From Apostichopus japonicus (lineage: Eukaryota; Echinodermata; Holothuroidea; Aspidochirotida; Stichopodidae): DNA of 64,000 nucleotides. Positions within the stretch are counted from its first letter, which is position 1; every line of letters starts with the position of its first letter. Made by a program: the position numbers and the translations under genes. The notes under the pieces were generated by a model. The model was not told the origin of the DNA. It did no database searches and saw only the letters and a program-made list of their open reading frames with translations. This document shows positions 1 to 34,447 of this stretch, one piece after another. The stretch lies in NCBI RefSeq assembly GCF_037975245.1, contig NC_092567.1:20933376-20997375 (forward strand), given 5' to 3'.

Positions 1-334
1 TTCCACGAGTCTGTAAATTAAAATGCTGCCCCCTTCAACAGATAGATGGCTGACACGATGGGTAATTCAAGACACCCTTAAGATATTTTAACTTGTACAG
101 TAGTGGGCGCCGACGCTTTTCGTCACTTTTTAATGAAGCCTCTAAGTTATCAATCACCCGTAAAACAAACTCCGACGTTTCTAACTGAAAGGTAGTCTTC
201 AATCTTACGCGACCGAATCAGTCACTTATAGAAGTAAGTGTCCTAACTGTAACACTTTTCAAAATATGGGAAAACCATTATGGTAACACTGGGTGGTGAG
301 AAAAATGTATATTTTCAAAGTTATAGAAGTTGTC

Positions 335-361
335 ATATATATATATATATATATATATATG
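335..361. repeat. (TA)n microsatellite
   Basis: Pure TA dinucleotide run of about 27 bp, seen directly. Confidence 0.9.
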
Positions 362-470
362 TAATATTTATAGTACACACATTAAAGAGCGTTAGAATGA
401 CGCACAAAATTTATGTTAGACATATATTAAAACCGTGATCTCACACTGAAATGGCAATTCCTCCTGGTCA

Positions 471-1080
471 GACATCACCTTCATGTTAGAAATCACCTAC
501 ATATTAGACATCCTCTACATGTTAGAGTTAGACATCAATCACCTACATGTTAGACATCAATCACATATATGTTAGGCATCAATCACATATATGTTAGACT
601 ATCAATCACCTATACAGTACGTTAGACATCAAGCACCCGTATGTTAGACACTAATCATATATATGTGAGGCATCACTTATACACGTTAGACATCAATCAC
701 CTACGTGTTAGACTATCAATCACCTAAACAGTACGTTAGACATCAAGCACCCGTATGTTAGACACTAATCATATATATGTGAGGCATCACTTATACACGT
801 TAGACATCAATCACCTACGTGTTTAGACACCACATATATGTCAGAGACATCAATCATCTATATGTTAGGCATCACCTACATGTTAGACATCACCTACATT
901 TTAGACATCACCTACATGTTAGACATCCCCTACATGTTGGGTTATACATCAATCACCTTCAGGCATCCATCACCTATATATGTTAGACATCAATCTATAT
1001 GTTAGACATCACCTTTATTTGTTGTACATCACCGATGTTTGACATCACATGCATCATTAACATATGTTACACATCACCCA
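471..1080. repeat. Minisatellite, about 20-bp unit, with higher-order duplication
   Basis: Degenerate tandem copies of a unit resembling ATGTTAGACATCAATCACCT, with spacings of about 16-25 bp. Inside it a block of about 116 bp starting near 593 is repeated almost exactly from about 709, so the array has a higher-order period. The 73-codon open frame in this region is a by-product of the repeat. Confidence 0.85.
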
Positions 1081-1344
1081 TATACGATATAGAAACTTTA
1101 AAGATCGTTGATAATCGGAACGCCTATTGTTTTTGCATACGCTCAACTTGCTCAATAGGCATACACTATAGTTCTCATGTGTATATATTTCAAGCACTGT
1201 TTATTGTCATGGGAAATTAAATCGCTGACAATTCTCATTAATGATCACTTTAAAATCAAAACACTGACTTTAGATATCGGCTGAATAATAACAAAATAAT
1301 AACAAAATTTTACGAACTTGAAAAAAAAAAATAATAACACTTAC

Positions 1345-1392
1345 CACAAATACGAGATTGAATACGAAGAGAAGGATCTTTGCCAAACCCAT
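1345..1392 (-). CDS. Tetraspanin B, first coding exon (rest beyond the left edge)
   Basis: The minus strand encodes 16 residues, MGLAKILLFVFNLVFV, ending in phase 0 at a consensus donor GTAAGT (1344-1339). The sequence is the start of tetraspanin transmembrane helix 1 and parallels exon 1 of the complete tetraspanin at 29016-29084, which also stops in phase 0 after a terminal FV before GTAAG. An acceptor-like CTTTTAG lies just upstream of the ATG, so a 5' UTR intron is possible. No other exon of this gene falls in the window, because transcription runs toward and past position 1. Tetraspanins are four-pass membrane scaffold proteins. The family call rests on this short exon and on the nearby paralogue. 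Confidence 0.7.
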
Positions 1393-1585
1393 TTTGATTG
1401 ATTTCTTCTTCTAAAAGCGGAGAGTACTGAAGACCAGAGCAAAAACAGAAATGATTGCAAAGAATCCGAAAATAAATAGGAATATAATGATATCAATATG
1501 GCGTGTCGTCTTTACTTAACAACTCCGACAAAAGCAATGAGGCTGTTGAGTCTACAATATTGACTTATACACTGTTGACTCTGTC

Positions 1586-1597
1586 GCTTATATAAGC
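1586..1597 (-). promoter_or_regulatory. Candidate TATA box upstream of tetraspanin B
   Basis: The palindrome GCTTATATAAGC contains TATATAAG about 195 bp upstream of the tetraspanin B ATG. Spacing would allow a 5' leader of about 165 nt. Sequence match only. Confidence 0.3.
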
Positions 1598-1599
1598 TA

Positions 1600-4500
1600 C
1601 CTGTTTGCAGTTTCTATAATCAATATTTCCTACGCATCCTGTGTTTTCAAATGCTTCCTGAAACATGTAATACACGTATACGGTATATCACTTTTCTTAC
1701 ACGAAGCGCGTTCCATAGGATATGCCTGCTATTGTAACACATACGAACGAAGTGTTGTTGTCTTTCCAAGCTGTAGGCGCTGTACCTCTACAGGATGTGA
1801 CGAACTCTTTCTGTTTTCGATATTGACGTCATACGAAAGGATGACTCACACGCGCAAGTTTGTCGGGCTAGTCGACTTTTTACCAAAGAAAAAGGCAGAC
1901 AAAATATAGAAAATTAAGTTGATTTATGTGCTCCTTAACAAGGGTGACGTATTGTTTTCATAAGTACTGCACTATATTAATCCAGTGATTGAGGTTCTTT
2001 GATCCCTATTATTTTTCTAAAATATTCTTATTAGTCTATCATTGCGTAATCTCAGAAAGTATCGTATGACGAAATCGCTACAAATAACATTTAAAGAATG
2101 ACACGTGACCAAATTGGTCATACGTTTTTTAAGGACGTGACGGAATCTTTTCAGCATTCGCTAGCCAATGAAGTGTTTGTGTATTGAGCTCAACCTTAGT
2201 AGGAAGAGCACATTGTTCCTGTAACAACTGAATGACGTACTGTACCGTAACATAGGCTAGGCGTCGGCCTAAATGAAGTTACTGAACATGCTCTATAATT
2301 AAGTGCAATGTTGGAACCAACTTTCATTGTCAAATGTGACTCCGTTTTGTACTATATTTTGTTTTCTTCATGCAAGACTCTTTTACTTGGTTTCTTCGGT
2401 CGATAACTCAAACTTTCTTATCCAATGGAAAAGAACTATTTAAATATTATGTCGCTTTCTAATGCCATCATGATTTTTAATGCATGCATGGACCAGTTGT
2501 GCGAAACTGTTGTGTTTGGCTGTGATGTCGCCTAGGGCAGGTTATTAGCTGCTGGGCAATGCTTTAAATATTCAACTGACGTAAAAGATATTCCAACAAA
2601 ATTCTTTATCGTCAGTTTTCTTTACCTTTTTTCATAAACTATTTGCGACTTTATAATCGATATTTTTAAAAGCAACATGTGAGTCTCGGAAAGTGGTGCT
2701 CGTAAGAGGGAACCCAGAAAACATGGCTCGGTAGACATAACTATGTACCTTCTCTTGAGCAAAATTATATTATTTCCCAACATTTCAAATCCCTCTACTA
2801 TGTAAATCAAACCCATTACATTTGCTCTAACCCTCCCACCCCCCCTCCCCTCAACCGAAAGGAAAACTACGTTAGAACTCAATTAAATCCGAAAAGAGAA
2901 AACACATATACTTTTAGAGTTTAATGTATTTCCTGCAACTCTAGCCTATTTCTACGAAACTGTAATAATATATGTAAAAGAAAACCACATCGAACACAGC
3001 TTATTATTATCGTCAAGCTTTCTATTATTCTCTCAAAATTATAGATAGTTGTCATAGCAACGCTGTTAGTAATAAAATATGATATTGTAGTACAATATGC
3101 AAGCATCATCATACTCATATAACGACTATAGTTGTTGTGCGTGTTGTGTGCTGCTGATATATAAGTGTATAGTTTATGAATAGTACAATCCTCTTACACT
3201 TAATCCAGTCGAGCGAATATTTTGTGACTCAACTATACAACTACAAATGGAACCTTGGTTATTGTGTAGGTATAATTCGTAGCCTAATTTGCTTGGCATA
3301 TGATTAAAGTACAAAGAGTACAAGGTACTTCAATAACATGTTTAGGACTATTATTTGAAATAGATATTACCCCCCCCCCCCCCTCCACCCTTAAAAGAAC
3401 CCACTGTTTTCTTCCCATTACAATATACAGTTATAGTACTGAGGTGGTTTGTGACTATAGTTCTGTTCTCGGAACATTGTTGTGGTAGGTTTGACAAACT
3501 GCTAGGATATACAGTGAGGTAGCATGGCTACCCCTGTATAAGGATGCAATTATCGGATGATCAAAGAGATAAATCGAAACATTCTATCATATATACTCTA
3601 TATACATATTATTTATTTTGTTCTCCTATTTGTATTTATATTTCATTTTATTTATTTAAACTCTATAAATAAGAGTGTTGTTTAAAATAAGTTTTCTATG
3701 ACCCCCCCAATTGCCTTGGAATACAAGGATGAAATTAATATATGTATATTCGACGAACGAACCAAAAGCAAAAGTAATGCCATATTTTAAGGCAATCTTT
3801 GTAGGCCTATCCCTTTAATTGCCGAAAGGGACTCTTTAATCCCCTTTTTCCTCTTGATCTTACTATTTTACTTTCATTGGTACAAATTCCTCAATTACTC
3901 CCGACCAGGGGTCACAACTGATGAAAAGCGTTTTTTCATACTATTTAATAGAGAGGAAGGAACCTTTAATCCATGTAGGTCATATTGTGGAATGTATAGG
4001 GTTTTGCTGTAGGCCTATACATCCCTTTTTGCAAAGGAAATGACTCGTAACGAAATGAATACTAAAATTCCACCAACAAAACGGTCAATTTCAACAGATG
4101 ACCTCATCAGGAACACTGGGATATGGAAGCGTTGGCGTGCCATAATGATTTACGAAGAGCAACATCACCGTACCACACTGTATATATATACCCTGCATAT
4201 AAATACGCATTACCTCAACATATAGGCCAACCAGTCTCGTATTGACAAATATGAACAGTTCCTAATTTTTATCTATGAGAAACAGGATTATTCCAAAATG
4301 CTCCCAGTGAATATTTTGAAGCGTATAATAACATGTCCCAGCTTGGGCAGCCTACATATCGGCTCCGCACGCTTTATATACTACCAGTAATAGTAAACAA
4401 CTACAATATACCATTATTATTATTCAAACTGTAGTTGCATCCTATACACGTATATACGCTCAGCGAGTGTCAGCTTGGTGGTATCTCTTGGTACTTTTGC

Positions 4501-7500
4501 GAAGGATATTTACAACGTTAATGCCGTGTGGCACTGACGATCATATTAACATACAATGCAACATTGGTGACTAGTACAATCCCCCAAACTCCGCCCCACC
4601 CCTCCACCCCACCCTCTCACCACCACCACCACCAGTTTGACTTTGTATTACTAGAAACAGAAATGGTTTCGGGATACTGTCAAACTTCTCTATAAGGCAA
4701 AATTTGATCCTGACGAGAGGCAATATTGAGAATTATGTTACTTACTGTATTCATTTGCCCAACAAAACATCAAAGGGTTCACAAGAGTTAAAAAAAAAAA
4801 AATCAGTTTTAAAAATCGATTAATACTATACACATCAATACGAAACGAAAATGCAGCCCCTGGAGTTACTTGACCCATGTCTCTGCTCTAGACTCCTGCA
4901 CCCACAAGTCTTCGATTCACACAACGTATATACATGCAGCGGTAAGTGACTTAGCATTACTTAGAAATGGACATGCGAGTATTCCTTTTGTATCTGAGCG
5001 ATGACCTATAGCCGTACTTTTTTGGAGGCCAAATCAATATCTATTAAGTGATGCGAAACCGGTTTTACAGTGTCTGTAGTATATGTTTGCGATTCAAAGA
5101 AACGATGGGATAGGAAGGCGTTCCTTCATCCTTCATAATCATTGGCCCCTTCCATCTACTACCCCCCTCCCCTCCCCCACCCAAATTGCTAGAAAATCAG
5201 AATATAAAGTTTGCTGATTAGCTCAGTATTTTCAACCAATTCATTTTGCTGTCACCTTCTGGGAGTAAACTATAGGGAGAGCACGAACTTGCAGGAAACT
5301 ATACTTTGATAATTAAACACTTCACGTATGCAAATGCGGTGACAAAATTGATGACCAATTCTAAAAGACTTTAATACGAATTTTCTCTAACTTATGACAT
5401 TCATATAATTCAACAACATCAATTACAGTATTTTCCAATCATCACTCATCAACCAAGGCAAACAAAAACTTTGATGGAATCCAACAGTATATACATTCCC
5501 AACTCCCCCCCCCCCTCTTTTTTTTAAACTCACCGTAGACCTAAACGGTGTAGCGCTATTTGTAGGATATGTACTGGGTTCTTAGCTATGAAAGTCCTCC
5601 CAATATGACGTAGAATATCACCCTCCCTTTGGACCGCCACACCCCCCCCCTGCCACACTCCTTTCACGTCGATCCCCGTGATTGTATATGTTGCAACAAT
5701 AAACATCCCTCCCTACCCATCACTCCATATCCAACCCCCTTTCTATCCAACCCTACCTCCCCCCCCCCCCCTCCTTCTCTATCCAACCCTACCTCCCTAT
5801 CCGATCTAACGATTACACATTTAAAAAAAAAAAAACATATAATAATGTTTCCTAAATATCAGTAGATAAGTATATAGAGAATTGCCAGAAGCAAAAAGGA
5901 AGAAAGTTTTACGAAAAACAAAACAAAAAACATATGTTTTGGTATACCATCATGCATTTATAAATCATTTTCATCAAGGCAGTGTGGCCTCACTACAACG
6001 TAGTGTTTTACACAGGATATAATTTGTTTACTATATATAAGCATAATGATAGAAGTGGTTTTGTTATAATAAACTATAAAGGAGCGAAATTTTATAACGT
6101 ACAATAAACTTTGAATGCCAACTTAAGTGACCTTTAATCCCAATGGATATCGACCAAAAGAATATTCCGCGGACATATTTACACCGACTGAATGCTATAG
6201 CGTCCATATATATAAATATATAAATATATTATTATTATTATAGAAATGGGCGCTGATTAACATACCGTTTGAGTTATGTATGCTGTGGGTGCGACTATAT
6301 AGTAATTTGTGTACATTTATTTTTTACGTACAGATAGGCCTAAGATGCGATAGCAGTCGAAAAATAAAGAAATCTACTTCATAATACACACGCCGTAATC
6401 CTTAGAAAAGATCTATAACTGAAGAATATTGCGTCAAACAAAATATAAATGACAATGGAGTAAGAAGAAGAAAATCAATTGCAAAATGAAGAAATAAGAA
6501 TCAACAAACACTTACTTTTAAATGACGTCGGTTACCGTTAGTGTACGTGCGTGGTGTGTGTGTGTGTGTGTTTGGCTTTCACTATTCCGCGGTACGTTGT
6601 GCAACTATAAGCTACAACAGTGTATCATATAGTACCCGTATACGTACTTACAGTATATCTTCGGTGAGCAACGCCCCAAAATTCCGTTGTGACTTCTTCA
6701 CACAATCTGCTTCAGTTACCCTGGAAGTTTGTACGGACGCTTCTACTGAACGATTAAGCTATTTATTGCGGTGTGATGGCTATTGCTGTGTGTGTTCTTT
6801 ACGTAGGTTGACACAATAGGGTAGTAGCTTTTGGTGACAATAAAATTCTACAAGGTCTGTTTAACCACAGCTTGAATGAATGGATTGAAAAAGTTCGACT
6901 CGTAGTAATATTATAGAACTGCTCCGGTCATGAAGAATTAAAGGCAACGGGTTTGTTATGACAATGGTTAGCTGCAAATAATGGGGCAGTGGGTGGACCG
7001 CTTGGTGAGATACGAATCTAGTTATGTGGAGGTATTGTGTGATGGCAATTCAAAGTCAATTATACTATGAACGTATAAAAAGACTAACCTAGCAACGGTT
7101 TTATTTTTCTTGGGAGGTTAATGTTTCTAAGGGAATTTCAAAATAATCCGGCCATTCATAAAAAGATTACGAATTATTTATCAGTTATAATCTCGACTAA
7201 ATTGTGGAACCGAAGAAATTTTTTTAGAGCCTGTCGTTCATGCCGATGAGAACGCGATTAAGAGGAATAGTAATTGAAGGAACATTATCTTCATACTTAT
7301 CAAAGGTATAATGATATTAATAATAATAATAACAATAGGTGTCACGTAATCACTGTAGTATCTTATAGATTCTTCAAGCAATATGCAGGGGGGGGGGGGT
7401 GGACATTGGGTTAAACACTTAAGAAATGTTGTATAATCTTAATGCCTCAACAAATGAATTTTTGAATTTTTGAAATTCACAAAATTCTTTCCATTATAGG

Positions 7501-8640
7501 GCAAGTTAACAAAGAACGAAATGTATTTGACCCTTTGATCGAAAATAATCATCGTATATGCACAGTTGTCATAAACACTGATTATCACTGAGTAATCACA
7601 GATGGAATGCTGGTCCACCCTCCTCCCCCACCCAGGCAACAACAAAACAAAAGCAAGCACAAGAAAATAACTTAAAACAAACGATTGGATGGCTAGAATC
7701 CAGATCTTAAAAAGATACAATTTTGCATCGGATCGACATTTTACCAAAACTAATGGATTATTATATTTAAACATATGCCTGCGACTTAACATATAACACA
7801 GTCATCCATCCAGAATTTTTTTTTTTTTAAGCTTCTTCAAGAAATCAAAATTGATGAGAATGAGATGTTATTTCATTAGGTTCTTAACCCAGAAGTTTTT
7901 CATATTGCTTCTTAATCACATATAGAAAATAAAATTGTGAAAATTTCCTCTCTTTTTTTCCCCTTCATTTTTAATTCATTTTTTATTGAGATTATGAGTG
8001 AAAGTAAACTGAAAGGTAATAAATAAAATCAGTATTTGACATTTATTATCCAACAAACTTGAAAATTGATAAATAAATAAACAAATCTACATAATAAGCT
8101 ACTTAAAACAATAGAAAACGGGGTTGCCTATTATTTTATTTTTGAAAAATAATAAAAAATGCAGATATAATCATTTCAATCAGATTTGTTTTATTTTTAT
8201 ATTTAAATCATTTTTTTTCTTTATTTTAGAGCTTCAGTTATGTGTTTTTTTTTTACACAATTGCATAAGTATAATGTGAATATCACATGCTCTTTGCAGT
8301 TTATGTAGGATCCAAATTGTAAGTTATTTCGGTTCAAAACTTCCACCATCATAATCGGCCCTCCACCAGATTCGCTCATAAACTATTCGAACATTCCAAG
8401 TGAAATATGGTATGTAGCGTTTCTCTCTAGATTTAGATCTATACTATGGGTATATCTGTTAGAAAAAAAGTCTCAATGTTGGCTTATGCTAAAATTTGAA
8501 GAGAAAATAAATAAACAAATTAAAGTGATTTGAAATCAAGCCGTGATTGGAATCAGGAATCGGTGTGATTTTAAATCGACCAACCCTGGCAGAAAACAAA
8601 ATGAAACGTTTCCCACTGAGCTACATCAAGAAAAGACAAT
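1600..8640. other. Intergenic stretch between two tetraspanin genes
   Basis: About 7 kb between the first exon of tetraspanin B and the last exon of tetraspanin A. I see homopolymeric C tracts (near 3370, 5165, 5510, 5760), a short TG run near 6550, AT-rich low-complexity DNA from about 7800 to 8300, and scattered short open frames without recognisable domains or splice signals. It should also hold the 3' UTR of tetraspanin A (below 8964) and upstream control DNA of tetraspanin B. Confidence 0.6.

Positions 8641-8694
<54 letters not shown>
8641..8694. repeat. (CA)n/(TA)n microsatellite
   Basis: Six CA units followed by about 42 bp of TA, a compound dinucleotide repeat seen directly. Confidence 0.9.
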
Positions 8695-8700
<6 letters not shown>

Positions 8701-8963
8701 AGAACAAAGAAAAATATGGGAAAAAGAACATAATTTGGATAACAATCAAATTTTGGAACAATTTTCATACACTGAGAAGAAAAATGTCATATTTCAGTTA
8801 AAACATTTCCTCGTGTCAAATTATCATCCAAAATGGATTTATAGATTTTACTAGATGACTGTTCCTTAGGTTTCGGGACTTCCTTCGTTAACTATCACCA
8901 GGGGTCATGGGAGCAGTCCAGGTACCGCCCCTGGATGGGGTTTAAGGATTCATCTCAGTTACG

Positions 8964-29084
<20,121 letters not shown>

Positions 29085-29107
29085 TTTCTATACTCTTGAT
29101 GTCCGTC
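29085..29107 (-). other. Probable 5' UTR part of tetraspanin A exon 1
   Basis: On the minus strand a good acceptor (TTTGCTTTGTTACCAG) ends at 29108, followed by 23 nt and then the ATG. This suggests that an upstream non-coding exon is spliced here. Confidence 0.5.
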
Positions 29108-30460
29108 CTGGTAACAAAGCAAATAGAATTAAAGAAACAGATGACCTTTGACATATGAGGGTCATTAAGGTCAGGTTTGTTCATAAAGGATTTGCGATAA
29201 AAAATATATATTAAAAAAACTAATAATAATTTTTTTTTATAGAAAATGTCATTCCAGATAGGGGCAGGAACAATCATTGAACAACTTGATCCGACTTCAA
29301 ACACCAGTCAGTCCCCTTACATTGTATCTTTGTGATCCTGACGGTGTTCCGTCATCTGAACAGCCTGGGGTGGTGGTGGGGTGGGGGCGGGGGAGGGACC
29401 ACACACTAATATGCGTGCTGTTGCTATCAACTTTAATAGCCATTTATCCCAACCCACACCATGGCATTCTTGCTAAGACTATATCATCATATGTATATAA
29501 TATTGTGAGAAAAGTAATTGCAAATACCAACATTTTTTCAACACACCCACATAGAAACAGGTGGGCTGAATATAACAATGGTCTCCAATGCATTTAGCTA
29601 TAAGCAAACAATGCTGACTGTCACTGCACTCGTTGCGACTAAATAAAGGGAGTGGAGATTTAATACACAAAACAGCCTTCTCAGTATATATGACACTGTG
29701 TCAATAGCAGTGCTCAGGTGGTTACGACCAAATCGGCATTACTTTTGAAACGCAGGAATTGTCGGGTTCAAAAATTAACTATAATGAAAGGATTGACTCT
29801 TTTTTTTTAAAGAAAAATAAAAAGACAGAATAGAAAGATAAAATCAGAAATCTTGACAACAAAAGAAAACTGAACCGTTGAACTGAACTGAACTGATATT
29901 GGATTTAGTATGAATGAAACCCACGCAAAGACTGTGTTTGAATATTCAGCTGTATGCATACTATATAAACTGTACTGTTGAAAAAAAAATCTGGGTATAC
30001 ATTGTCAGAGATGTAATCTTAACAGTTCAAAGTGTAAAAGTGGTGGGTGGGATATGAGGGGGGGGGGGGGGGGGTTGGTGAGGGGGTAGAGTTTTATGAC
30101 GAAGGGAGGAGCCTGAATGTTTATACTCATAACATTTTACGTCAATTCCATACCTTCTTCCAAAACGAAAATATTGTCAAATTGTAAGTAATACAAGGAA
30201 AAAGGAAGAGATATCTATATGCCTTTAATGAAGTCTAGCATAATATAAGCAAACTAATTTTCTTTACAGCGATGAATTGAATGGCAAAATCATAAATCAA
30301 ATGGATCACATTGGCCGCTTGTTGTGTATATCATCCTTATACTAATTCCTTGCAACTTTTCACTGCTCTATTCCCAATGACAAAACTCGCTATAGAGCTG
30401 TTGCCATTCAAGAAATTAGTGGACCGCCGGGGCTATACAGAGAAAAGTTCGTTCACTTAC

Positions 30461-30517
30461 CCAGCGAAAGATATGAACCCTTCTCAAGTTTTTTTTCAGA
30501 GGATGTTCCTCTTTATA
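30461..30517 (-). promoter_or_regulatory. Candidate TATA box and non-coding first exon of tetraspanin A
   Basis: On the minus strand TATAAAG (30517-30511) is followed about 50 bp later by a consensus donor CTGG|GTAAGT (exon end 30461). This could feed the acceptor at 29108. Inference from sequence signals only. Confidence 0.35.
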
Positions 30518-30539
30518 TCGTCAGCGACTTAATATATTC

Positions 30540-31760
30540 CAGTTCCTCTTGTTCAAACCGAGTAATTAGCAATCATGTTATAACGATCTCATTTCGATAC
30601 AACAGGCTTCTGTCTTTTAATTGATTTTCCTCCAATCAGGCTATCGTGGCTCGACCAATCAAGGCAGCCAATGTGATTCACCGTTCCTCCATCGTGGCAC
30701 ATGTGACCTTGCAATAACCACCATGGACGGGACACAGGTGTCTTTCCCTGGTAAAGGGTGTCAAAAAATTGACATGATATTTGCACAAAAATTCATAGTC
30801 ATTTGTTGAAAAGAATTGCTTTACTAAACTGTTTAGGCGGGGACCTTTTACATATCAATGGGGAATAAAACATGCACTTTGTCATTATTCAATTGTCAAA
30901 CACTGCAGCATGCAGTTTACATTTAAGTTAGTAACAGATGTGTTACGCGTGACATGGCACAGTGATATGGTCGTGTTAACCGTACCAGACTACCACACAG
31001 TACTACAACAACTAAAGTACGTATACACTTATGTTGAAATTCAGTTGTATACAGTTTAATACAAATATTGTGTTATTGTATTCTAAATACACCTGGGAAA
31101 ACCCTCAGAGTTTCTTGTCACACAACCTTCCTTCCTACCTAACCGCTATTGCATGTAATCCCCCTTTCCCTTCCCTTCCACTCCCCTACCTTCCCCTCTC
31201 CTACCCACTGACCCCACATCCCGCTACATCTTTGAAATAAGCAAATAAGAGAAATTTAAAACAAAATGGTCAAAATTTGGAATTCTATTTGATTTTTTTT
31301 TTTATACTAAATTCCCAAGTGGAGAACGGAATATTAAAGGTCACCAGTGACTTGGCCACAAATTATTCAGTACACAGCAAGACCCCACCCCCCTCTCCCT
31401 CCCCCCCCCCCAAAAAAAAACAGAGTCAGCATGTATGATGAATTGGGCAAAATGGCTCAACACCCTAAACAATCACTCACTACACTGGAAGATAAAGTTG
31501 TTTCACATGTGTTTTCAAATATCTCTTTGAAAGGCAAACCTACATAATGGTAAAGTGACAATTGTGTTCACATGCATATGTACAGTTTGTAATACAATTG
31601 GATATAAGGCCTCACTTTGGACTTCCGTGCTATTTAATATAATATCCCAAGTTACTTATGTGATGATATCTTGCATTGACACACTTACAACATGCAGGCC
31701 ATCATTAACCAGCTAATTGTTCCCGTGTCTCGAGGATCTAGCTTTCCACCATGCTGTCCG
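30540..31760. other. Intergenic, no gene recognised
   Basis: Start of a roughly 20-kb intergenic tract between tetraspanin A and BAX. C-rich patches near 31160 and 31390. No feature I can name. Confidence 0.5.
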
Positions 31761-31766
31761 CCCCCT

Positions 31767-31871
31767 CCCCTTCCATTTGTGGAAGTCCCCTACCCCTCCC
31801 ATTTGTGGAAGTCCTCTACCCCTCCCATTTGTGGAAGTCCCCCCCCCCCCTTCCCCATTTGTGGAAGTCAC
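31767..31871. repeat. Minisatellite, about 26-bp unit
   Basis: About four copies of CCATTTGTGGAAGTCC plus a C-rich linker, directly visible. Confidence 0.8.
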
Positions 31872-32011
31872 TTCCAGTAGATATTAGGTCTCTGGACTCA
31901 ATTGATCAGTTTAAACATCGTCGACTTAAAACTCATATTTTTTCTTTCCGCATTGAGCGACTTTTGTTGGATACTGTGCTATATATATTTAAACTGAGAC
32001 GACCTCCCTGA
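31868..32011 (+). pseudogene. CR1-like LINE remnant (end of reverse transcriptase frame)
   Basis: In one plus frame the sequence reads LPVDIRSLDSIDQFKHRRLK and then a hydrophobic run. This resembles the conserved C-terminal end of CR1/Jockey-type RT frames (LPxxIRxxxSxxxFKxxLKTHLF). Only a short fragment remains. A related longer piece is at 53105-53600. Confidence 0.5.
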
Positions 32012-32927
32012 ATCTTGGTTAACACATACAAGACTGCTTGATAGGACTATACTATATTTACAAAAGCTACTGAATAACAACAACCCTTAACCCAACATAA
32101 CGTATTGTCAATTCAAATCCTATAACAGTTAGTGGAGTCTCTGTATATATGCACGGTAAACATGCATACATACATTAGAAAACGGTGTGACAATAATTGT
32201 GTTCACAGCTTTACAAAAAACCGTGCAAGAACAAAATTCAATCTCCTTGAATTTTGGGTATATTATACAAGATTTCTTGAAAGGATTATACTCGCAAAAC
32301 CTACTGAATATAGCCACTGAACAAACTGAAATTTACCATACAAAGCACATGTAATTGATATTCATTATCAAAAACTAATTAAGTAATTAACCTAATTGCT
32401 GTACCAAATGCATATTGGGATAATTTATAGTCTTTGAAGTTTACTTCCCTCGGTTGGATTCCTCCATTTACTTACTATAGGCGTTTTGTACAGCAATATA
32501 GTTGCTATGTCATTTTCTATATTAATATTTTAAGAACCCCTTACCTTCCCCAGACCCCACCACCCATCCGTCAAAATATATATATTCCCACACAATGAAG
32601 ACTTTTAAATTTGACAATTAAATCATGCCTCTGTAAAAGAAGAAAAGCCTTGAGACTTGCAGTAAAAAGTATGAATATGACTGGCCATTATTTAACTTTC
32701 TAGCATATTTGGTTGCAATGAAAACAATCTAAAAATTGCTAGAATACATCTCTTAGTATGTTCCTGGACGCCCTGACACAGCTTCAACGTTATTCATGTT
32801 ATACTAAGAGGGCTTACAGGAAGTCGACGATTGAATGACTTAATGGTTGTCTTTATTTCCAGTGACAGTTATGTCGTTAAAATATGACTCTCAAATTACA
32901 GACGCTCGATTTATGATGAGACTAACT

Positions 32928-32939
32928 TATATATATATT

Positions 32940-32970
<31 letters not shown>
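32928..32970. repeat. (TA)n microsatellite
   Basis: TA run of about 40 bp. Confidence 0.9.
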
Positions 32971-32975
<5 letters not shown>

Positions 32976-33110
32976 CCAGCAAAACATGAAATTGATACAT
33001 ACTTCCATATAGTGTAGGTTGCCATTGTGTGGCATCGTTGAATACATATACAGTACGTGGGTATAAAACAAATTTATAGTAGTAATCTTGATTATACAGA
33101 GGACATCCCT

Positions 33111-33267
<157 letters not shown>

Positions 33268-33589
33268 ACCCCGACTTTTAGTGAGTCCACATTGGTACTC
33301 TACGTATATATAAAGTCGTATATAGGTATACTCATACACACCTTCATAAATTTCTCCTCGCAATCGGGGTATTTTGGAGATCTACTTTAGAACCTAGTGT
33401 TTATAAGATTAAGTACTTGTACTCGAGCTTATGAGTCTTGTCCTCGATGACTCGTACTCATACCAAAGTGAATATGGCTCGTACTCGAGTGTGCTTAGTA
33501 CTGTTGTACATGCATACTATAAGCCATCTGATATATACTATAGCCTTTTACTGTAGTATCAAGATGACTTGTAATGATGACTCTGTAAA

Positions 33590-34370
33590 CGCACTCATAT
33601 TCCAGCATTGTTACTCGTATTCCAGCATAGTTACTAACATTCCAGCATAGTTATTTTTATTCCAGCATAGTTAATATTTTTCAGCATAGTTACTCATAGT
33701 CATCATAGTTACTCGTATTACAGCATAGTTACTCGTATTCCAGCATGGTTATATATTTTCCAGAATATTTACTCATATTCAAGCATAGTTACTCATATTC
33801 CAGCATAGTTACTAGCATTCCAGCATAGTTACTCATATTCCAGCGTAGTTACTCATATTCCAGCATATATTTACTCATATTCCAGCATAGTTACTAGCAT
33901 CCCAGCATAGTTATTCATATTCCAGCATACTATATCCCAGCATAGTTACTAGCATTCCAGCATAGTTATTCATATTCCAGTATAGTTACTCGTATTCCAG
34001 CATAGTTATTTATATTCCAGCATAGTTAATATTTTCAGCATAGTTACTTATATACCAGCATAGTTACTCATATTCCAGCACAGTAACCACGTATTCCAGC
34101 ATACGTATAGTTTCAACAACTATATTTCGGTCACGTATTTTCAGTACATATAAATTTACAGTGTGTATACAATGAGAGACCGGGGAGAACCCACAAGAAG
34201 CTTAGCAAAGCTTTATAAGCGTGCATGAATACCCCCAAGAACGGAAAGTGTATACCGTATAACTTAACTTAGTAGATTGCATATAAGAGTTACTCGTATA
34301 GTTACTCATATTCCAGCATAGTTACTCATATTCCAGCATAGTTACTCGAACTCTAGCTCGTGGACTTTTT
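33590..34370. repeat. Minisatellite, about 20-bp unit (ATTCCAGCATAGTTACTCAT)
   Basis: Roughly 25 or more degenerate copies of ATTCCAGCATAGTTACTCAT between about 33590 and 34110, with two or three more at 34285-34350 after an unrelated gap. The flanks (33400-33500 and 34360-34440) hold a different ACTCGTACT-type repetition, which resumes after the MITE at 34835. Confidence 0.88.
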
Positions 34371-34447
34371 ACTCGGATTATTCGTACTCAAAGTGGGCAT
34401 TTTGAAGAGTAGTAACCATAGATACTGATGCAAGATGATATAGTACT

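Noticed and set aside
7439-7792. 117-codon minus-strand open frame with a hydrophobic stretch
   Set aside because: Low-complexity AT-rich composition, no family resemblance, and no splice or promoter signals.
33590-34110. CRISPR-like array appearance
   Set aside because: Degenerate direct repeats without unique spacers in a eukaryotic genome; it is a minisatellite.
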